This document shows positions 49,401 through 62,294 of a DNA stretch of 64,000 nt, in pieces (the first letter of the stretch is position 1; every line of letters begins with the position of its first letter). This DNA comes from Dromaius novaehollandiae (lineage: Eukaryota > Chordata > Aves > Casuariiformes > Dromaiidae). The stretch spans positions 21,481,501 through 21,545,500 of the forward strand of contig NC_088099.1 of the NCBI RefSeq assembly GCF_036370855.1, given 5' to 3'. The notes under the pieces are model-generated. The model did not search any database and was not told where the DNA came from. It saw only the letters and a list, made by a program, of their open reading frames with translations. The position numbers and the translations under genes are program-made.

Positions 49401-52400
49401 TATTTGGGCAGCTTCTATCAGTTTCATTTTTTCCCCTGAGTAGTAAAAATGACTGTAGCCTTCTAAGTACCTAAGATTGAGCAACCAGGTTTTCCTCCCT
49501 ATCACGCTTTCATCCTGGCTGTCCTCAGGATAAGGCAGAGAACGGCACTCTCTCTGCCCGCCCCATGACTTCCCCCTCTTTGCCAGCCTGCAGAGCTCTC
49601 ACCAATTTTGCCGTTCAGCGCAAACAGAAAATGCAGTTCACAGGAGCATTCTGGGCAGGCAGCCCCCAATTTGATTTTTCCGGAGAGGAAATGGACATTT
49701 TCTGGAAAAACTGCAATTTTCTTAAGGAAAATATTTCTGAAGGAAAAATTCAAATCATTGCTGGCTTTGTGCCAATTTTTTTTTCCTGTCTGGAACACCA
49801 GTATACTGAGTTCTTACTTACATGGATTTTTTTTTTTAATGAGGTGTCACAAACCATGATAAAGGTATTTAAAAAGGCTTGGGGAGGAAATGATGTAAAG
49901 AAAAGAAAAAAAAGAAGTATGTGCTTCATCACTTTTTTCTTCACTTTATTTGTGCTGTAAGAAGAGATTGCACTCTCTTTCTTCTTATCTGAAAGGAAGA
50001 ATCTAAAACAAACTGAAGGCAGTTTAATTTTCTCCTTTGTGCAGTGCTGCAGTATCTCAAATAGTAACTATATGTCAATGCTCAACAATGTTTTCTGTTG
50101 CTTTTTAAAGATGATGAGCCAAGTGAATCTTAAGCAATATTTTCAAGTTCTAGGGAAAGTTTTAGAGTTTTCCTTACTTATGAACAGAATCCTTTAACTT
50201 TCAGATTTTTCTTTACTATAGTATGGCTATTTTTGTAGTTTACTGCATAATTTACAGTCTCATCACACATTGTCTGACTGTTTAATGTAATTTTTGATTT
50301 TTCTTATGGTATAGCATCTCATGTTCAAGATTTCCTCTTTTTTAAGGTGGCAGGTCCTTACCTGTCTCCTGGACTTCACTATTTTTGTTTTAAACAAATA
50401 CATCAGATAATCTAATTCTCAGTCTAGAGATTAAAATGGCATTTTCTGTGTTCTTGACCATTTCCTCCTACAAAATCCTGCATTAAAGATTTTAAGTTGA
50501 GAGTTCAGCTTAGTTCCCATTTCACTGGGAAATATAAAAATAAAAAAATGCATTTAAATTATTCTAAATTATTCCAAAACAGAGAGTGAGTCAGAGTTAA
50601 GTTAAAAGCCTTTCTTAATTCAGCTCTGTATTGACACAGTGGTATATGAAAAAGAGATAAGAAAAAGAAAAAACTAATGCCTACAAATCAGTTCAATCTG
50701 AAATAATACCCACTTAAATAATTGTCTTGTATTCCTGGAGTTACTAACTAGTACCACAACAGTGCAGAAGTTATGTGAGTGGCCCCTAATACTCAATCTC
50801 TGTGTAGAGTACTGTGATGCATATGTATATTTGATAATTAAAATTCGGTTTAGCTACAGCTTGAAATTCTGCATGAAATGGGAAGTACATGTATAAGCAC
50901 ATGGTAACATGTAAAATAAGAGTTCTAAGAATACTGATGAAATAATCATCATAAACATGCTGCCATGCTTGCTTACCAGTACTGCAACTGATTTACAAGT
51001 ATGGGAATATTTCTTTACACCTGTCCAAGTGACTACAGGAGACAACCATTTAACTCCCTCTAATCTGTGGTTCCTTCAAGGTTGCATGATTAGGTTACAA
51101 AAGAATATTGTGAAAAGTTTAGTAAAAGCAAAGCCGTGAAATAGCAAGTCAAATATTCTTAGAGTAAGCTAAAGGAACAGTCTTTTTCCCAAAATAGTGG
51201 ACGTACAACTATAATTTCCATTACTTTTCTCACACTGGGATTTGATTTACTTTTGATTTTTGATGCCTTGGGTGCATAGACCGTTATGTCAACATAAAAA
51301 CGTAGATGTTGATGTAAAGTGTTAATGTAGTAGACTATCGGTAAATTACTGGATTTTACAAGTAATTGTAAGGCCTGCTTTTCAGAGTTGTATTCAGTGG
51401 GGAACGTCTTAAAAGTCACGATGTGAAGTAGGGGACATAGCAAAAGAATTTTGGGGGCATATATTTATATAGTAATTAGAATTTTGCAGCTCATCATGTG
51501 TTAGTGTTGCTTCAGTCTTGTTAAAGAGTATTTGCTTCCCTATTTGCAAAATGTGATCAGTATGGGGAAGTCACAGTCATTTTTTTGTTTCATTTTGAGT
51601 TTTGTTTGTTTGTTTCCCCAGAGACCTAATCATTTGGGATTTACATTGCGTGAGCAGATGGCACATTTTATGTTTCCTAATCTTATACTTGCATTCATAA
51701 GTAGAAGTACAAAAACCTACTTTTTGTCTTAATTTTTCAGCCTATATATCATTTCGTAATCTGAGATGGTCAGTGCAGATACTCCTATATTGCCTTGGGC
51801 ATCCTGATCTGTGACTTGGATGCAATCTTGCTGCCTTAAACATAAACAGATATGACATTTCCTCACAGTTCTTAGTATCCTTTCCTAAAAGAGGCTGAAT
51901 TACCATACTGAATCCTGCCTCAAAATTTTCACAGTATTCTTTCACTGCTCTTGAAGGTTTTAATTTCAAATTCTCCTCCTGATCAGCTTTCAATCTTATT
52001 TAGTATTTGCTGTTTTCTTAGGGATTATTTTAATACTTGCTCCAGAGAGTTATTAGAAAATGAATTTTCTTGATGCTTGCTGCTTCTTCAGGCATCAAAC
52101 CTGGTGAATTTTCTTAATGTAAGCATAAAAGCTTATGACAAGGATAAGTGCAATATCAGCTTTTTGAGGCAGTTTTCATATGTGATGTGTGAGTATATGT
52201 AAGTATAACACAGTACAGTGAAAGCTGGATGAATGCCCAATTCTCAGCTCAGTTTCTATTATAAAAATGATTTTGTTTATAAACTCACATTCCAATTCCA
52301 TTTTCCTTTACAATGGTGACAATTGAATGTAAATATTATTTTTCTTTGTGAACCTAGGGGCTAGTCAAAATGTGGATTGTGCTAGTAATTTCCTAACAAA

Positions 52401-52890
52401 CAGTGGAAGAAATAAATGTTTGGCCTATAAGTAATTCATGTAAACCTATTTATTTACGAGGAATGCACAAAACATTTTATTTTTTTTCTGAACACAGGAA
52501 AAAACCCCAAACCTCAGAAAATACTTACTTTGCTAATAGGTTCAAGTATATTTTGACCAAGTCCCTTTCCCTTATGCTTTTCTCTGGGCCATATTTTCAG
52601 CTTGCTAAGGTTACTGTATCTGTATATGTGTACTTTGTTTTCTTCCTCGTTTGTACTCATTTTTCTGTTAAAATAATAGACACAGAGAAATCTCTCTGCT
52701 GACTGTGCCTCGTGTGTCTCTGTTTTGATAGAAGCTGCTATTGTTTCAGGGTTCTGGTTTCGTTAAGGAGCTTTATTATTTATTACATTTTTTCCTGAAT
52801 ACAGGCACACTACTACACTAGGTTTAACCCAGCTCATAATGTTATACCTGCTCTGCTGAGGTCACCAAAGTATACTGTTGGTGTTTTTAG
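46497..52890 (+). other. NEBL: NEBL intron 4
   Basis: 6,394 nt without a supported exon. It contains a GC/CpG-richer islet at 48300-49130 (listed separately) and, just after it, a stretch with several chance frames on both strands, including one of 131 codons at 49565-49960 ending in an Lys/Phe-rich tail. The rest is AT-rich unique sequence. The acceptor is TGTTGGTGTTTTTAG. Confidence 0.7.
48300..49130. other. GC/CpG-richer islet in NEBL intron 4
   Basis: This is the clearest GC-rich stretch in the window. Seven CpGs fall between 48329 and 48395, including AGGCCGCGGCCT (48388-48399, a perfect palindrome), and scattered CpGs continue to about 49105. Open frames occur on both strands (such as 48405-48698 - and 49000-49236 +), as expected when GC content rises. 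It could be an internal promoter, an enhancer or an unrecognised insertion. No transcript, domain or splice evidence favours a gene. Confidence 0.45.
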
Positions 52891-53001
52891 GTTCTCTATA
52901 AACAAAAGCATTATGCTGAGAAAGGAACTTCAGATTATGCACATATGAAGGAGCCTCCAGATATTAAGCATGCCATGGAAGTCAATAAATACCAGAGTGA
53001 T
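52891..53001 (+). CDS. NEBL: nebulette exon 5 (nebulin module)
   Basis: Codes for residues 119-155 (37 residues), starting VLYKQKHYAEKGTSDYAHMK and ending HAMEVNKYQSD. DYAHMKEPP and KHAMEVNK are hallmark nebulette sequence. The YK of the actin-binding motif and the ending SD of the next are intact. Phase 0 at both ends. Donor GAT|GTAAGTAT is strong. Confidence 0.96.
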
Positions 53002-56000
53002 GTAAGTATCCCCCTTTCTGGAGTTAGTTCACTGGTTTTGGGTGGATACACCTACTATATGTAACTGAAGTGAACTGTGCATGGTATTTCATTAGTGTTT
53101 TTTTTTTAATATTATTTGCTATAATCTATTTTCAAATATGATGTGTATATAGTATGCGCTACAAGTAAGGTTATGTGACTTTTATGATAAACTGCATTGG
53201 AAAATGTTATTATTTATTAATTGTAATTATTATTGTTAAATGCTATCAGTTTGAAACAAAATTACAAAGAAAGGTTTGCTGAATTCATATATACCTCCTT
53301 GAACTTTAAAACTGTATTTACATAATACTCTTCATTTACATAAACAGCAGTGTGGCTTCAGTATCTTATACTGTCAACATTCATATAGTTCTGTGAGGGG
53401 TCTGTCTAGAGGAGAGAAGGAGGATATTTCTGCCCTGATCTTGCACACTTTTATGCACATGAATAACTTTATTCCCATCTCATGAATAAGTATGTAAATG
53501 AGTTCCAAAGAACAGCTCATGACTGCATTTAGAGAATCTGGGCCATGGAGTTGAGTTTGGTGCTTAGCATTGTTTTATGTGATTGATAGAAGTATGTGCT
53601 CTCATAGTTTTAAGTACATAATTTACAAATAAATTGGACTATTTAGGAATATTTTAAAAGTTTTTTTACAGCTGTTTATTAACTTTTTTGAGTCTTCAGG
53701 TTTTTTCACAGTATAAAAGTATAATAATTGTATTTATGTTTTTTATCAGTATCAAGTCAGGTTTGATTTCATGGTCTCTTATGCTAGCTCAATGCATCAT
53801 TGTTGGCATTAGAAATATGGCCAGGATCAGTGTTTTGAATTATACAAAGACACCTTTGAGGAAAAATGCATGTTAGTTTTAAGTTTTATAAAATGTTACT
53901 TACGAAAAATATGAATTTTAAGAGAAGATTGACTAGAATAATGAGGTCATTTTAAAGGGAACACAAACGCTGTAAGAATGACCAACAAGTAAATGCCTTC
54001 AAAATTATGATCCATTTCTGTTGTTTATATGTAACAAAGTCAAATCAGGTAGGTATGTGATTTTATTCCTCTTTTATTTCTCAGACAACTTGGTTATTTG
54101 TTTATTAGAAACAATACAGAAAATGAAGCTTAGGTATTGACTTTGAATGATCTTAAATTTATCTTATCTTCCTTACTGACAGTGTAACAAACACTATTAG
54201 GTTATGTAGGCAGAAAGCTAAATGTCATCCTTAGATATATGTCCGTATGTGTAGAATCATGACAGCTGGCCACTGATTGAAAGGCTGCTGGAAAACTTCA
54301 GGGAAGCATTATGTTTGAAGAATAACTTCTTCTACTGCTGGGAAATACCTGAGTAGGAACTCCCAGAAGTAATTTGCAACCTGCCTTGATTACAGAATTC
54401 CCTCTTCCTTTCCAACTCTGGCTGTCTCTGCTGTTGGGAACATCAGGATGTCAGATTGACAGATAGGAGCTGCGAACGTGAACTTCACTCTTCATAAGCA
54501 GGAATTTGTTTTCACTTAACAGGAGGAATGATGGTGGAGTAGTAGGGCAGGCAATAACGTTGGGAAGAGAGCTGGGAAGCCCTCTCAGAGTAGGTGGTGG
54601 GACCAGGAGGAATATGAGACTAGTTTTTGCATCACATTCTTCATAGTCTGAGGGTTAGTATGCTATTGACAATTTTGGAGATTCCCAGTGCAAAACCCAT
54701 TCCCCTTGTGCTACAGCTGTACCTCACCTGCTAACAGAATTAATGAGAGCAAGGTGCAGATGTGAGAGTAAATTTAAATTCAGTTGTTTTATCTTCTTAA
54801 AGCAAGCAAAAAAAGGAAATGAAGACAAACACAGGAGAGGCAAGGCTGTTTTGATAAATGATAACTTTTAACAGCATGTTAAAAATAATGAAAAAATATG
54901 AAGGAAAGTTATTCTCAGCCTGGCAAACTTCAAAACAAAGCAAACAAACCCTCCAAATCCAACATAAAACTCAAACTAGTTAGTTTCATTTAAGAATGGA
55001 ATTTTTGTAATTGCTCAAAAGGAGCTGCAATGGGATGGGGATGCAATTTTATTAAACATAAAGGTGCAAGTTATGTATGTTCTGTTATTGTTCAAAGGAG
55101 TCACCCAACTATTGTGGGTAATTATTTGAGCACCAGCCTGAATATTTGTCTATGGATTTCTTGTTTTATAAATAAAGGTTTAATTAAGAGCCACATGATT
55201 TTTTGTGTTTGAGGCAGAATATGGAATAGTAAGCATCCCAAATGTGAAGTATTTGTCTTCTGGAACTTTGGCTATTTGTAGAATCACAGCTTTGAAAAGT
55301 GCAGTGTAGAAGAGGGAAACTACTGAGGGAATAGGAGGACAAAGCTGTTTTATCCACCACTCAGTACAGGATACCTATGGGAGCAGAATGCATGTTTACC
55401 TACAATGGTCTGCCAACTCAATTCAACCTTTACATGCAGGGTTTGCATCTAATAGGATTAGGATGTGTTTAAGACTATTTACTCAGCCTTGCACTTTTCT
55501 GTGTGAAAAGTGCAATTTCCTTTAAAAATTAAGACTGTATTCAACTTACAATACGTTTGTGCAGACATTTTGAAACTGTCATGTGCTGTAGGCCTTCACA
55601 TCACTTTGAATGTCATTAACACGCTGTATAAGTGTGGGTTGAAGCTGCATAATAGGGAAATACTTTAAAATCTCCTGAACAATGTGATCATGTATGAGAA
55701 AAACATTTTCCCCTTATTCATACTTCCACTGAAGGAAATTGCTCTCAAAAGAACAAAAGTGACTTTTTTAATGATAGGGAATTTACTTGAAAAATTATTT
55801 AAATACTGTATAATGTTAGAATGAAAGGTGTTTATCTAAAGCAGAGTACTTTTCTCTATAAATTGTGTTTTTATTTTGTGAGATGAATGTTCATGATGAG
55901 CCTTTGTCAACAAAGATGTTTGAAGAAAAGTGAAGGAGGGACCTTATGTCTGTGTTTGATTGATGTCTTTTATCTCATCTGGGAGTTTCTAAACTTGGGG

Positions 56001-56324
56001 CAAAAATTGGATGGTGATCCATAGAAAACTGTCACTCACAAAATAGTGGTTTTCCTTATGTGTACCTGAGAACCAAACAGGTGGAAGAAAGAGAGTGAGT
56101 GAACAGCAAAAGGAGATGATGATAAAGTTTTTCAAGACTTGCTGCATTGTCCCCAAATAAAAGCAGCACACTGCAGTTTGTTGATATACTCAAAGTTGTG
56201 GATCCCAGTTTTGCTTATTCCATGCCATGGTCTGCCACTGTGCATGCTGAGTAGCAAAATAATGGTAAGGGTTTACACAGCAGTTTACATATTCTGCTTG
56301 GTTAAAATTACTGATTCTCCTCAC

Positions 56325-56450
56325 AACATTATATTGTATGAAATAAGTATGTGTCGTTATTCTGACTTTACAAAAAAGAAAACCAGAATAGACTCATCTG
56401 TGGATATTTAAAGGGCAGTTCGCAGATCTGAGATCAGCACCCTGGTATCT
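56325..56450 (-). repeat. MIR-like SINE remnant, minus strand
   Basis: TTATTCTGACTTTACAAAAAAGAAAACCAGAATAG followed by AAAGGGCAGTTCGCAGATCTGAGATCAGCACCCTGGTATC follows the reverse-orientation MIR layout (TTTTACAGATGAGGAAACTGAGG .. GTGGCAGAGCTGGGATTCGAACCCAGGT). It is diverged and the edges are approximate. Confidence 0.45.
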
Positions 56451-56799
56451 TTTCTCTTATGTTTATATACCAAGCAGTGCTGCTTTTAAAATGCTAGTTG
56501 ACAGTTGGGCAAACATTTCATGTATATGTATGCTTTTTGCAGTCCAAATTATATCAGTAGCAGGAATTTATAATGTCCTATTGACCTTCTAAATTTGAAT
56601 ATTTAAGAAGTCTGCATTATCTTAGGCATGTGGTTTTTTTCCTGTTCACGATATTGTACAGTCACAGTCCACACACACAAATGAGCAGATCTTGTATTTG
56701 GTGTGCTTAAACATCTTTAATAACATACTAGAATTTTTGAGGTTTGTTTTGATGCAGATCATGTTAAAGCCATGCTTCTGCTGGCTCTCTGTTCAGCGT

Positions 56800-57740
56800 C
56801 TGCATTAGAAAAATCACCTTGCACTGACTAACTTTCTGCTGACAGTGGTCGTCAACAGCAGGTCCCCCTGGGCCACTTCCAAGCGGTGCTGAAAATGATG
56901 CGTTTACTTCTGATGTAATTGGGACCAATCAATTTTGAAGCCCATTACTAGCAGGGGTGACTGCATCAATCTGTAATGGGCCAGAAATGTGTTTGTCTCT
57001 TCTACATGAGCAGGGAAACAGTTTTCACCACCATTTGAGGAGGGGACCAGAAAAGCTGTTGCCATTGATGATTGTCACCAGCTAGTCATTTTCATAGTGT
57101 TGATGGACCCCAAAGTGCAGCTGAGAGGAAAGGGGGCAGAGACCCAGCTGACAGACCGTTGGTAAGCAGACTCACAGCCATCTGAAAGTACTAATCAGGG
57201 ACAAACAATAAGAGACAAATTGTCACCGGCTTTTGTGTGTGCATCTCAAGAAGGCAAAATGCATCCATAACTTTTTGTATGTACTTTAATAACTTATTCT
57301 GGCTTGGAATTGGAACAGAGGAGGAGACAAAAGATTGCAAGAAAGGTCCGAATCTTTTAAACTGGTTGAGCCACTGTATAGCAGAAGTTTCTGTTTGTTG
57401 CTTGAAAGCCTGAGATGTTTTGCAGATGTAATAGAAATCTGTTTACTATGCAGCATCGCACTGCATCCCAATGCACTGGCACTGTAGTGGAGGGTGAAGC
57501 ATCTTCAGGGCTCTCCGCTGGAGGAAATGTACCAGCATGTTCATCCTCAGTGGACCTCATGCCTGTTTATATGAGCTGGAGGTTTGGCCCTATTAAAATT
57601 AGTCTACTAATTATGAGCGAGGCCTGAATATTTGCCAACTTTGCAAAAACTACTGGCAAGTCAGACTGTGTAATCATATTTGGGATTAAAGATGGGAAAT
57701 GGCTTTTGTTCAGATTGTCATTAGTTTTATGGATGTTTCT
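56800..57740. promoter_or_regulatory. candidate conserved non-coding element
   Basis: About 0.9 kb of unique, balanced-composition sequence lacking repeats. It includes a homeodomain-type motif cluster near 57590-57615 (ATTAAAATTAGTC then CTAATTATGAG, with TAAT on both strands) and the paired half-sites GGGACCAATCAATTTTG (56930s). This texture often marks deeply conserved enhancers. No alignment is available here, so this is an impression only. Frames at 57286-57627 on both strands have no domain. Confidence 0.25.
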
Positions 57741-58096
57741 TTTGAAAACTAATCAGTGTAACCACTTTTTATTGCAATTTATAACACTTTAGTTAGTATT
57801 TGTAATTTAAGCTTTTCAACTTCAAAACTAGAGATGGTAGAAGTTTTTGCCTTTGTGTCCCTATTTCTTTCTTCCTCACGTTTCCCACTGATCTTTTGTA
57901 ACTCTCCACTTAGGTCTTTCACTGGTGCTCTGAGTTGTCAGTCTCTCAGTTCCTTTTTCTTTTACGAAAGACAGTTTGAACAGATGTTTCGCATGTCTGC
58001 AGTCCTCATGAAGACAAGTAATTCGTGAGCCGCGGTGACGATTTTTGGTAGAACCTGAGCAACCCTTTGAAGTTAAGATTGAGTAGAGGCTTTTTG

Positions 58097-58145
58097 TAAT
58101 GCCTTAAGGCATTAAGTCAGGCTCCTTAAGTCAGGATTTAAGTCT
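58097..58145. repeat. 18-bp palindrome plus direct repeats
   Basis: TAATGCCTTAAGGCATTA (58097-58114) is a perfect palindrome. TTAAGTCAGG at 58112 recurs at 58127, with a third partial copy (TTTAAGTC) at 58137. No function is apparent. Confidence 0.8.
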
Positions 58146-60651
58146 CTTGATAAGGGGCTGAACAAACACAGAAGAAAAGATGGTCCCTTCCCTGGATATT
58201 TCTGCTCTTCCCTTTCCTGTTGCTTTCCTTTCTCTTTCACTTGATCAGGATAAATTTTCTCTTCTGCCCTTTTGCAGCCACCACCTTTTTCCATCTTCTG
58301 GGTGCCTGTGGGTGCACACACGGAGTTGGTGGCGTAGCCCCTTCTACAGCTGTTCCCCTTCTTTCGCAGAATAGCTTTCATTTTACTGTTCTAACGTAGC
58401 ACCATAAAAAAAAAAATCTCTAGGTGGAACAGAATAGCAGCTGTGTAATAGAGGCCAGCACACTGTCCCAATGGGAAAGGGTCAGCATCCAGGGATTGAG
58501 GTTATTCAGGAAATGGGAAACATATTTTTTCTTTCTTTGGCCTACCTCTGACAAACTACTGTTCTGCTGCATAACATTTTTATTCTCACCGGAGTATGAC
58601 AAGCTGCAGAATGGAGCAAATATATATTGCAGACATTTGTAAAATGTTAGATGACTTTCCCTCAGACATAAGTAATAGGTATACTGGTTTAGGTGCAGGA
58701 AGAATAATAATTCACTCAGGGAAAGCTATAGCAATTGGCCTTGCATCTAATATAATTGAAAATGGTGAAATATAAAGGACTGTCACTGTCTTATTTTCCC
58801 CCCCTTTCCCCCTGAAATTAACCACAGTCCATTATTCTATGTACTATATGATCATGTCATTTGGGAGCAATAAGTGACCACATTTCCTCAACTTTATCAC
58901 CACTATTCTTGATTCTCTGTTGTTTAAATTCACTCCATTCCTAATTTCTATTTTGAGCACATATGCTGTCCTTTAATTTGCAATTTACATGGATGATAGG
59001 GTGCTATTCAGAAACCTGTTTCTGCTGCCTTTGTGGTTTTCACCTCACCTCATGTGGTCGTTAGGATGAACAGCATATAATTAACTAAATCCATGTAAAG
59101 CCCTGAACTGCAAGTGCTTTTCTGCACATCTAATTTCTTAAAAAAATAAATACTGAAGCCTAACCAAAACAAAACTTCCAGTGGTTTTAACAAGCTATAA
59201 GGAACAGTTTTTATCTTTTTCGTAGGTGATAGTTTGGGCTGTATTTCTTCCAACTTACCTATTTATTTATTTTATTGTTGTTTATACTTGTGTGTCATTC
59301 ATTGTAGGTTAAAAATTATAAGATCTTATTTGTGGGCAAGCAGCCAATAGAGTGAAGCCCATTTAGCTTGTCTACTTAGCCGAAGCCATATGGATGCAAA
59401 ATTACTTTCCTGTTGCCTGTAAAATATTTGCCAAAAAATCACTTTTTTTTCATAACATTTCCACAAATTATATTTGTAGAGTAGTTGAGGTAGTTGAGTT
59501 TGTTACATGGTACCTGGAGTAAAACACTGCATTGGAAATAGGAGGAGGAGATCTACAGGTTCTAATAAGTGAAGCTTCAAGCAGAGGGAACCTCTGAGGA
59601 CTTTGTGATGGTGAATTACCATGTTGGTAGGTATAATAACTTGTTAAGCTGTAGAAGAAATCTGAAAGACTGTCCAGTAAAACAGAAATTGTGCCGATAC
59701 TTTCCACTTCCTGTAGAGTTTATTTTCTGTTTTTTAACTTTTGCATGAAAAGTCAATTTTTCAGATGCTTTTGCCTACTAGCGACAATTTTCTTGATTAT
59801 TCAGAATAATTCAGTAAGACAGCTCTTGGAAATTGGCTTGGATTGGTATATGTGCTACTGCAAGGGAGGGAATAGGTGTAGGGATCTTTAAGAGGTAAAA
59901 GAAGGATAGCTTGTGGCCTGGGAGCTTTGCAGCGTCCCTGAGGTCTTTGCCATTTCTCTGATTGCTTTGTTACATGGAGAATATTTGGGCCTCTCCTACC
60001 TGTGGTTTAGCCTTCTGGCCAAAGTTTTCTGAGCCTATTCATTATATTGGTGGCTTTTGCACAAACAGAAAGATTCCAGCATTCCTCATGCTGGAATGCT
60101 CAGCCTTCTTGTTCCCGTGATTGTGTCAAGTAGCAGATAAGTAGAGTTGTGGGGAGGGGGAGAGGCTGGGGTGCAGTGGTGTCATTTAATTACACACCAA
60201 CCCCATGGTTCTGTACTCCTGAGAAAGATGTTCACCATGCTAGAATTACAGTTTCTCTTCAGTGGAGTTGCAATCTGCTAGGCTGTGGTGCTCAGTTTCA
60301 TAGTGGGGTTTTAGTTTATATTTAAAAAAAATGGTGTACCCTTAGAATTCCTCTGGAATTTAAAGACAAAACCAGATATTTGGGTCTTTGCAGTGCTTTC
60401 ATGTTCTGTTATGCTTCTAAACAAAACTGATTTTCATTTTAACATTTTATTTTTATGCTTCTGAATTTCTTCCTTTGTTAATCTGTGTGTGGGTCTTATG
60501 AAACAATCCCTGTCAAGCCAGGACTGGGTTGGAACAAACCCTATTAGACAGTTTTACTGCATTTGGTGGCTGAGATGATAAGTCACTCAAAGATTATTTA
60601 TCAATGTCTAACTTTTATTTATTTTAAATAAAAATGTCTTTTGTTTGGCAG

Positions 60652-60753
60652 GTATCATATAAGAAGGACGTGCAAGATACTCATAGATACACTGAAGTGC
60701 TGAACAGGCCAGACATAAGGATAGCAACTGAGATAACAAAGATAATAAGCAAT
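60652..60753 (+). CDS. NEBL: nebulette exon 6 (nebulin module)
   Basis: Codes for residues 156-189 (34 residues), starting VSYKKDVQDTHRYTEVLNRP and ending EITKIISN. The KDVQDTH and RPDI..AT.I.KIISN segments match mammalian nebulette closely. The frame remains open past the donor for 25 codons (to 60831), which made the exon easy to see; the true end is set by the consensus donor AAT|GTATGTTC and by homology. Phase 0 at both ends. Confidence 0.95.
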
Positions 60754-62294
60754 GTATGTTCTTCCTTTTCTTGTTCTGTATGTTTTTCAACATACTACTT
60801 AATTTATTCCAGTTGCACTGAGACCATGTAGAATGCTGCTGAAATACTCAAATTTCATATCACAAAGAGAAAACTTGCAACCTCAAATCTGCCATGTAGG
60901 TTAAAAAAAAAATTGCCTGGAATGTTACAGAGTTATGGCTTCCTTCTGTTCTGATGTCAATAATGCGAAGTTTGCAATTATTGGTCATTGTTTTAAAGGC
61001 AATATTAAGCTTACAACAGTTGGGTTTTGTTTCAGCTTTATTCATGATAACCATACTCAAAACAGGTCAGCATATGCTGGTGTGCCATGCTGCACTTCAA
61101 AAGACATACCAGACCTCCTTTCGCCTCTGTACAAAAGCAGATTGCATCCCAGGACTCCCCTTCCTCCTTGCCCCTCGGCCAGCAGTGGCAGAGAAATGCA
61201 ATTCCTTGCTGGCTGCCTGAGCGCTTCTTGCATGGAGCTCTCCTCCCTCAGCTCCACACTGAAATCCTTTTCCCTCCCACCGTGACATCTACTAATGGAT
61301 AGGTCAAGGAGCAATTTGAGAAGCAGTAAAGTGTGATGCAGTTTAATATTTTATTGTAGGAAACTGAAACAGCATGTATATTAAAAGCTGTGAGCCAAGA
61401 TTTTAAACAACTGCTAATAGTTTTAGGTGAGACTCTAATTTGGAATGGGGAGATAGCTTTAAGAGGTCTGAGATTCACCTTTTGGATATTCAGCATTTTC
61501 TGAAAAGCAGAAACTTCTGATATGTCTTATGGTCAACACCCAGAGTTACTAATTGCATTTGACTTAGAGTGGCTTTGGGACTTTCTTTTTCCGTCAGTCT
61601 GTTGTTATGATGTATGCTCGCTAATTTTTAGGCAGTGGGTAATTTCGTTTGTGATATTGCAAAGCACCTATTGTACATTCACCTGTATTGTTTTCTAATG
61701 CAGTTGGGTTTTGGAACAAATGTGCAGTGATTTGCATGGGAGGTAGTTCAGCTAGAAAGATCACATAACACCAACCCTGTGGGACTAATTCCGCTCTGTT
61801 ACACCAATGCAACCTTATTGACATCTGGGAAGATTGCAATGGCAAAACTGAGAGCGGAATTTGACCTTATATTTCAAAAAAGCTGCCTCTCAGCCTAGTT
61901 TTGTTTCAAGACTGTTTTTCAGCTGCTACAAATAATCTTGTGTAAACTGCAGACCATGACTTAAGAAATGCTGAGCCACTGTAACTCATTCTGCCTTGAT
62001 TGGGAGCAGTGGGAGAACAATATTTCTCAGACTTAAACCATGCATTTGGTTAAAGTTGAATTTTGTGAATGCTGTGCATTGTGTTTCAGAATAAATAAAT
62101 GTTATGTTGCTAACGAGCTGAAGCCAGAGAAGGCCTTTTTCGGAGCTGATTAGAACATTAGTGACGGCAGTGTCAATGCAGGTCACTAAATGATACTTTA
62201 TTTCCTATTAGTTTTAATGCTTACATTTCCTGTGATAAAATAAAAGCAAGCAATTTAATAGTAATTCACATTCATTTGTGGTGACTTTTTTAAG
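60754..62294 (+). other. NEBL: NEBL intron 6
   Basis: 1,541 nt. Overlapping frames on both strands at 60935-61314 arise in a slightly GC-richer patch and have no recognisable domain. A palindromic MITE-like remnant lies at 61787-61861. The acceptor GTGACTTTTTTAAG has a short pyrimidine tract and AAG rather than CAG or TAG. Confidence 0.7.
61787..61861. mobile_element. palindromic MITE-like remnant, 75 bp
   Basis: Perfect 11-bp terminal inverted repeats, AATTCCGCTCT (61787-61797) and AGAGCGGAATT (61851-61861). The interior is also imperfectly self-complementary (GTTACACCAATGCAA against TTGCAATGGCAAAAC). The GTTACACC..TGCAAC and AGAGCGGAATTTG motifs resemble an old palindromic repeat family common in reptile and bird genomes. 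The family name is uncertain. Confidence 0.6.

Larger units (their letters stand above)
53002..60651 (+). other. NEBL: NEBL intron 5
   Basis: 7,650 nt, the longest complete intron in the window. It holds a MIR-like remnant near 56325-56450, a candidate conserved non-coding stretch at 56800-57740, and an 18-bp palindrome with nearby direct repeats at 58097-58145. No coding exon is supported. The acceptor is TGTCTTTTGTTTGGCAG. Confidence 0.7.

Noticed and set aside
49565..49960. 131-codon + strand frame in NEBL intron 4
   Set aside because: It lies inside an intron, includes homopolymer-derived Phe and Lys runs, and has competing frames on both strands. No domain was recognised.
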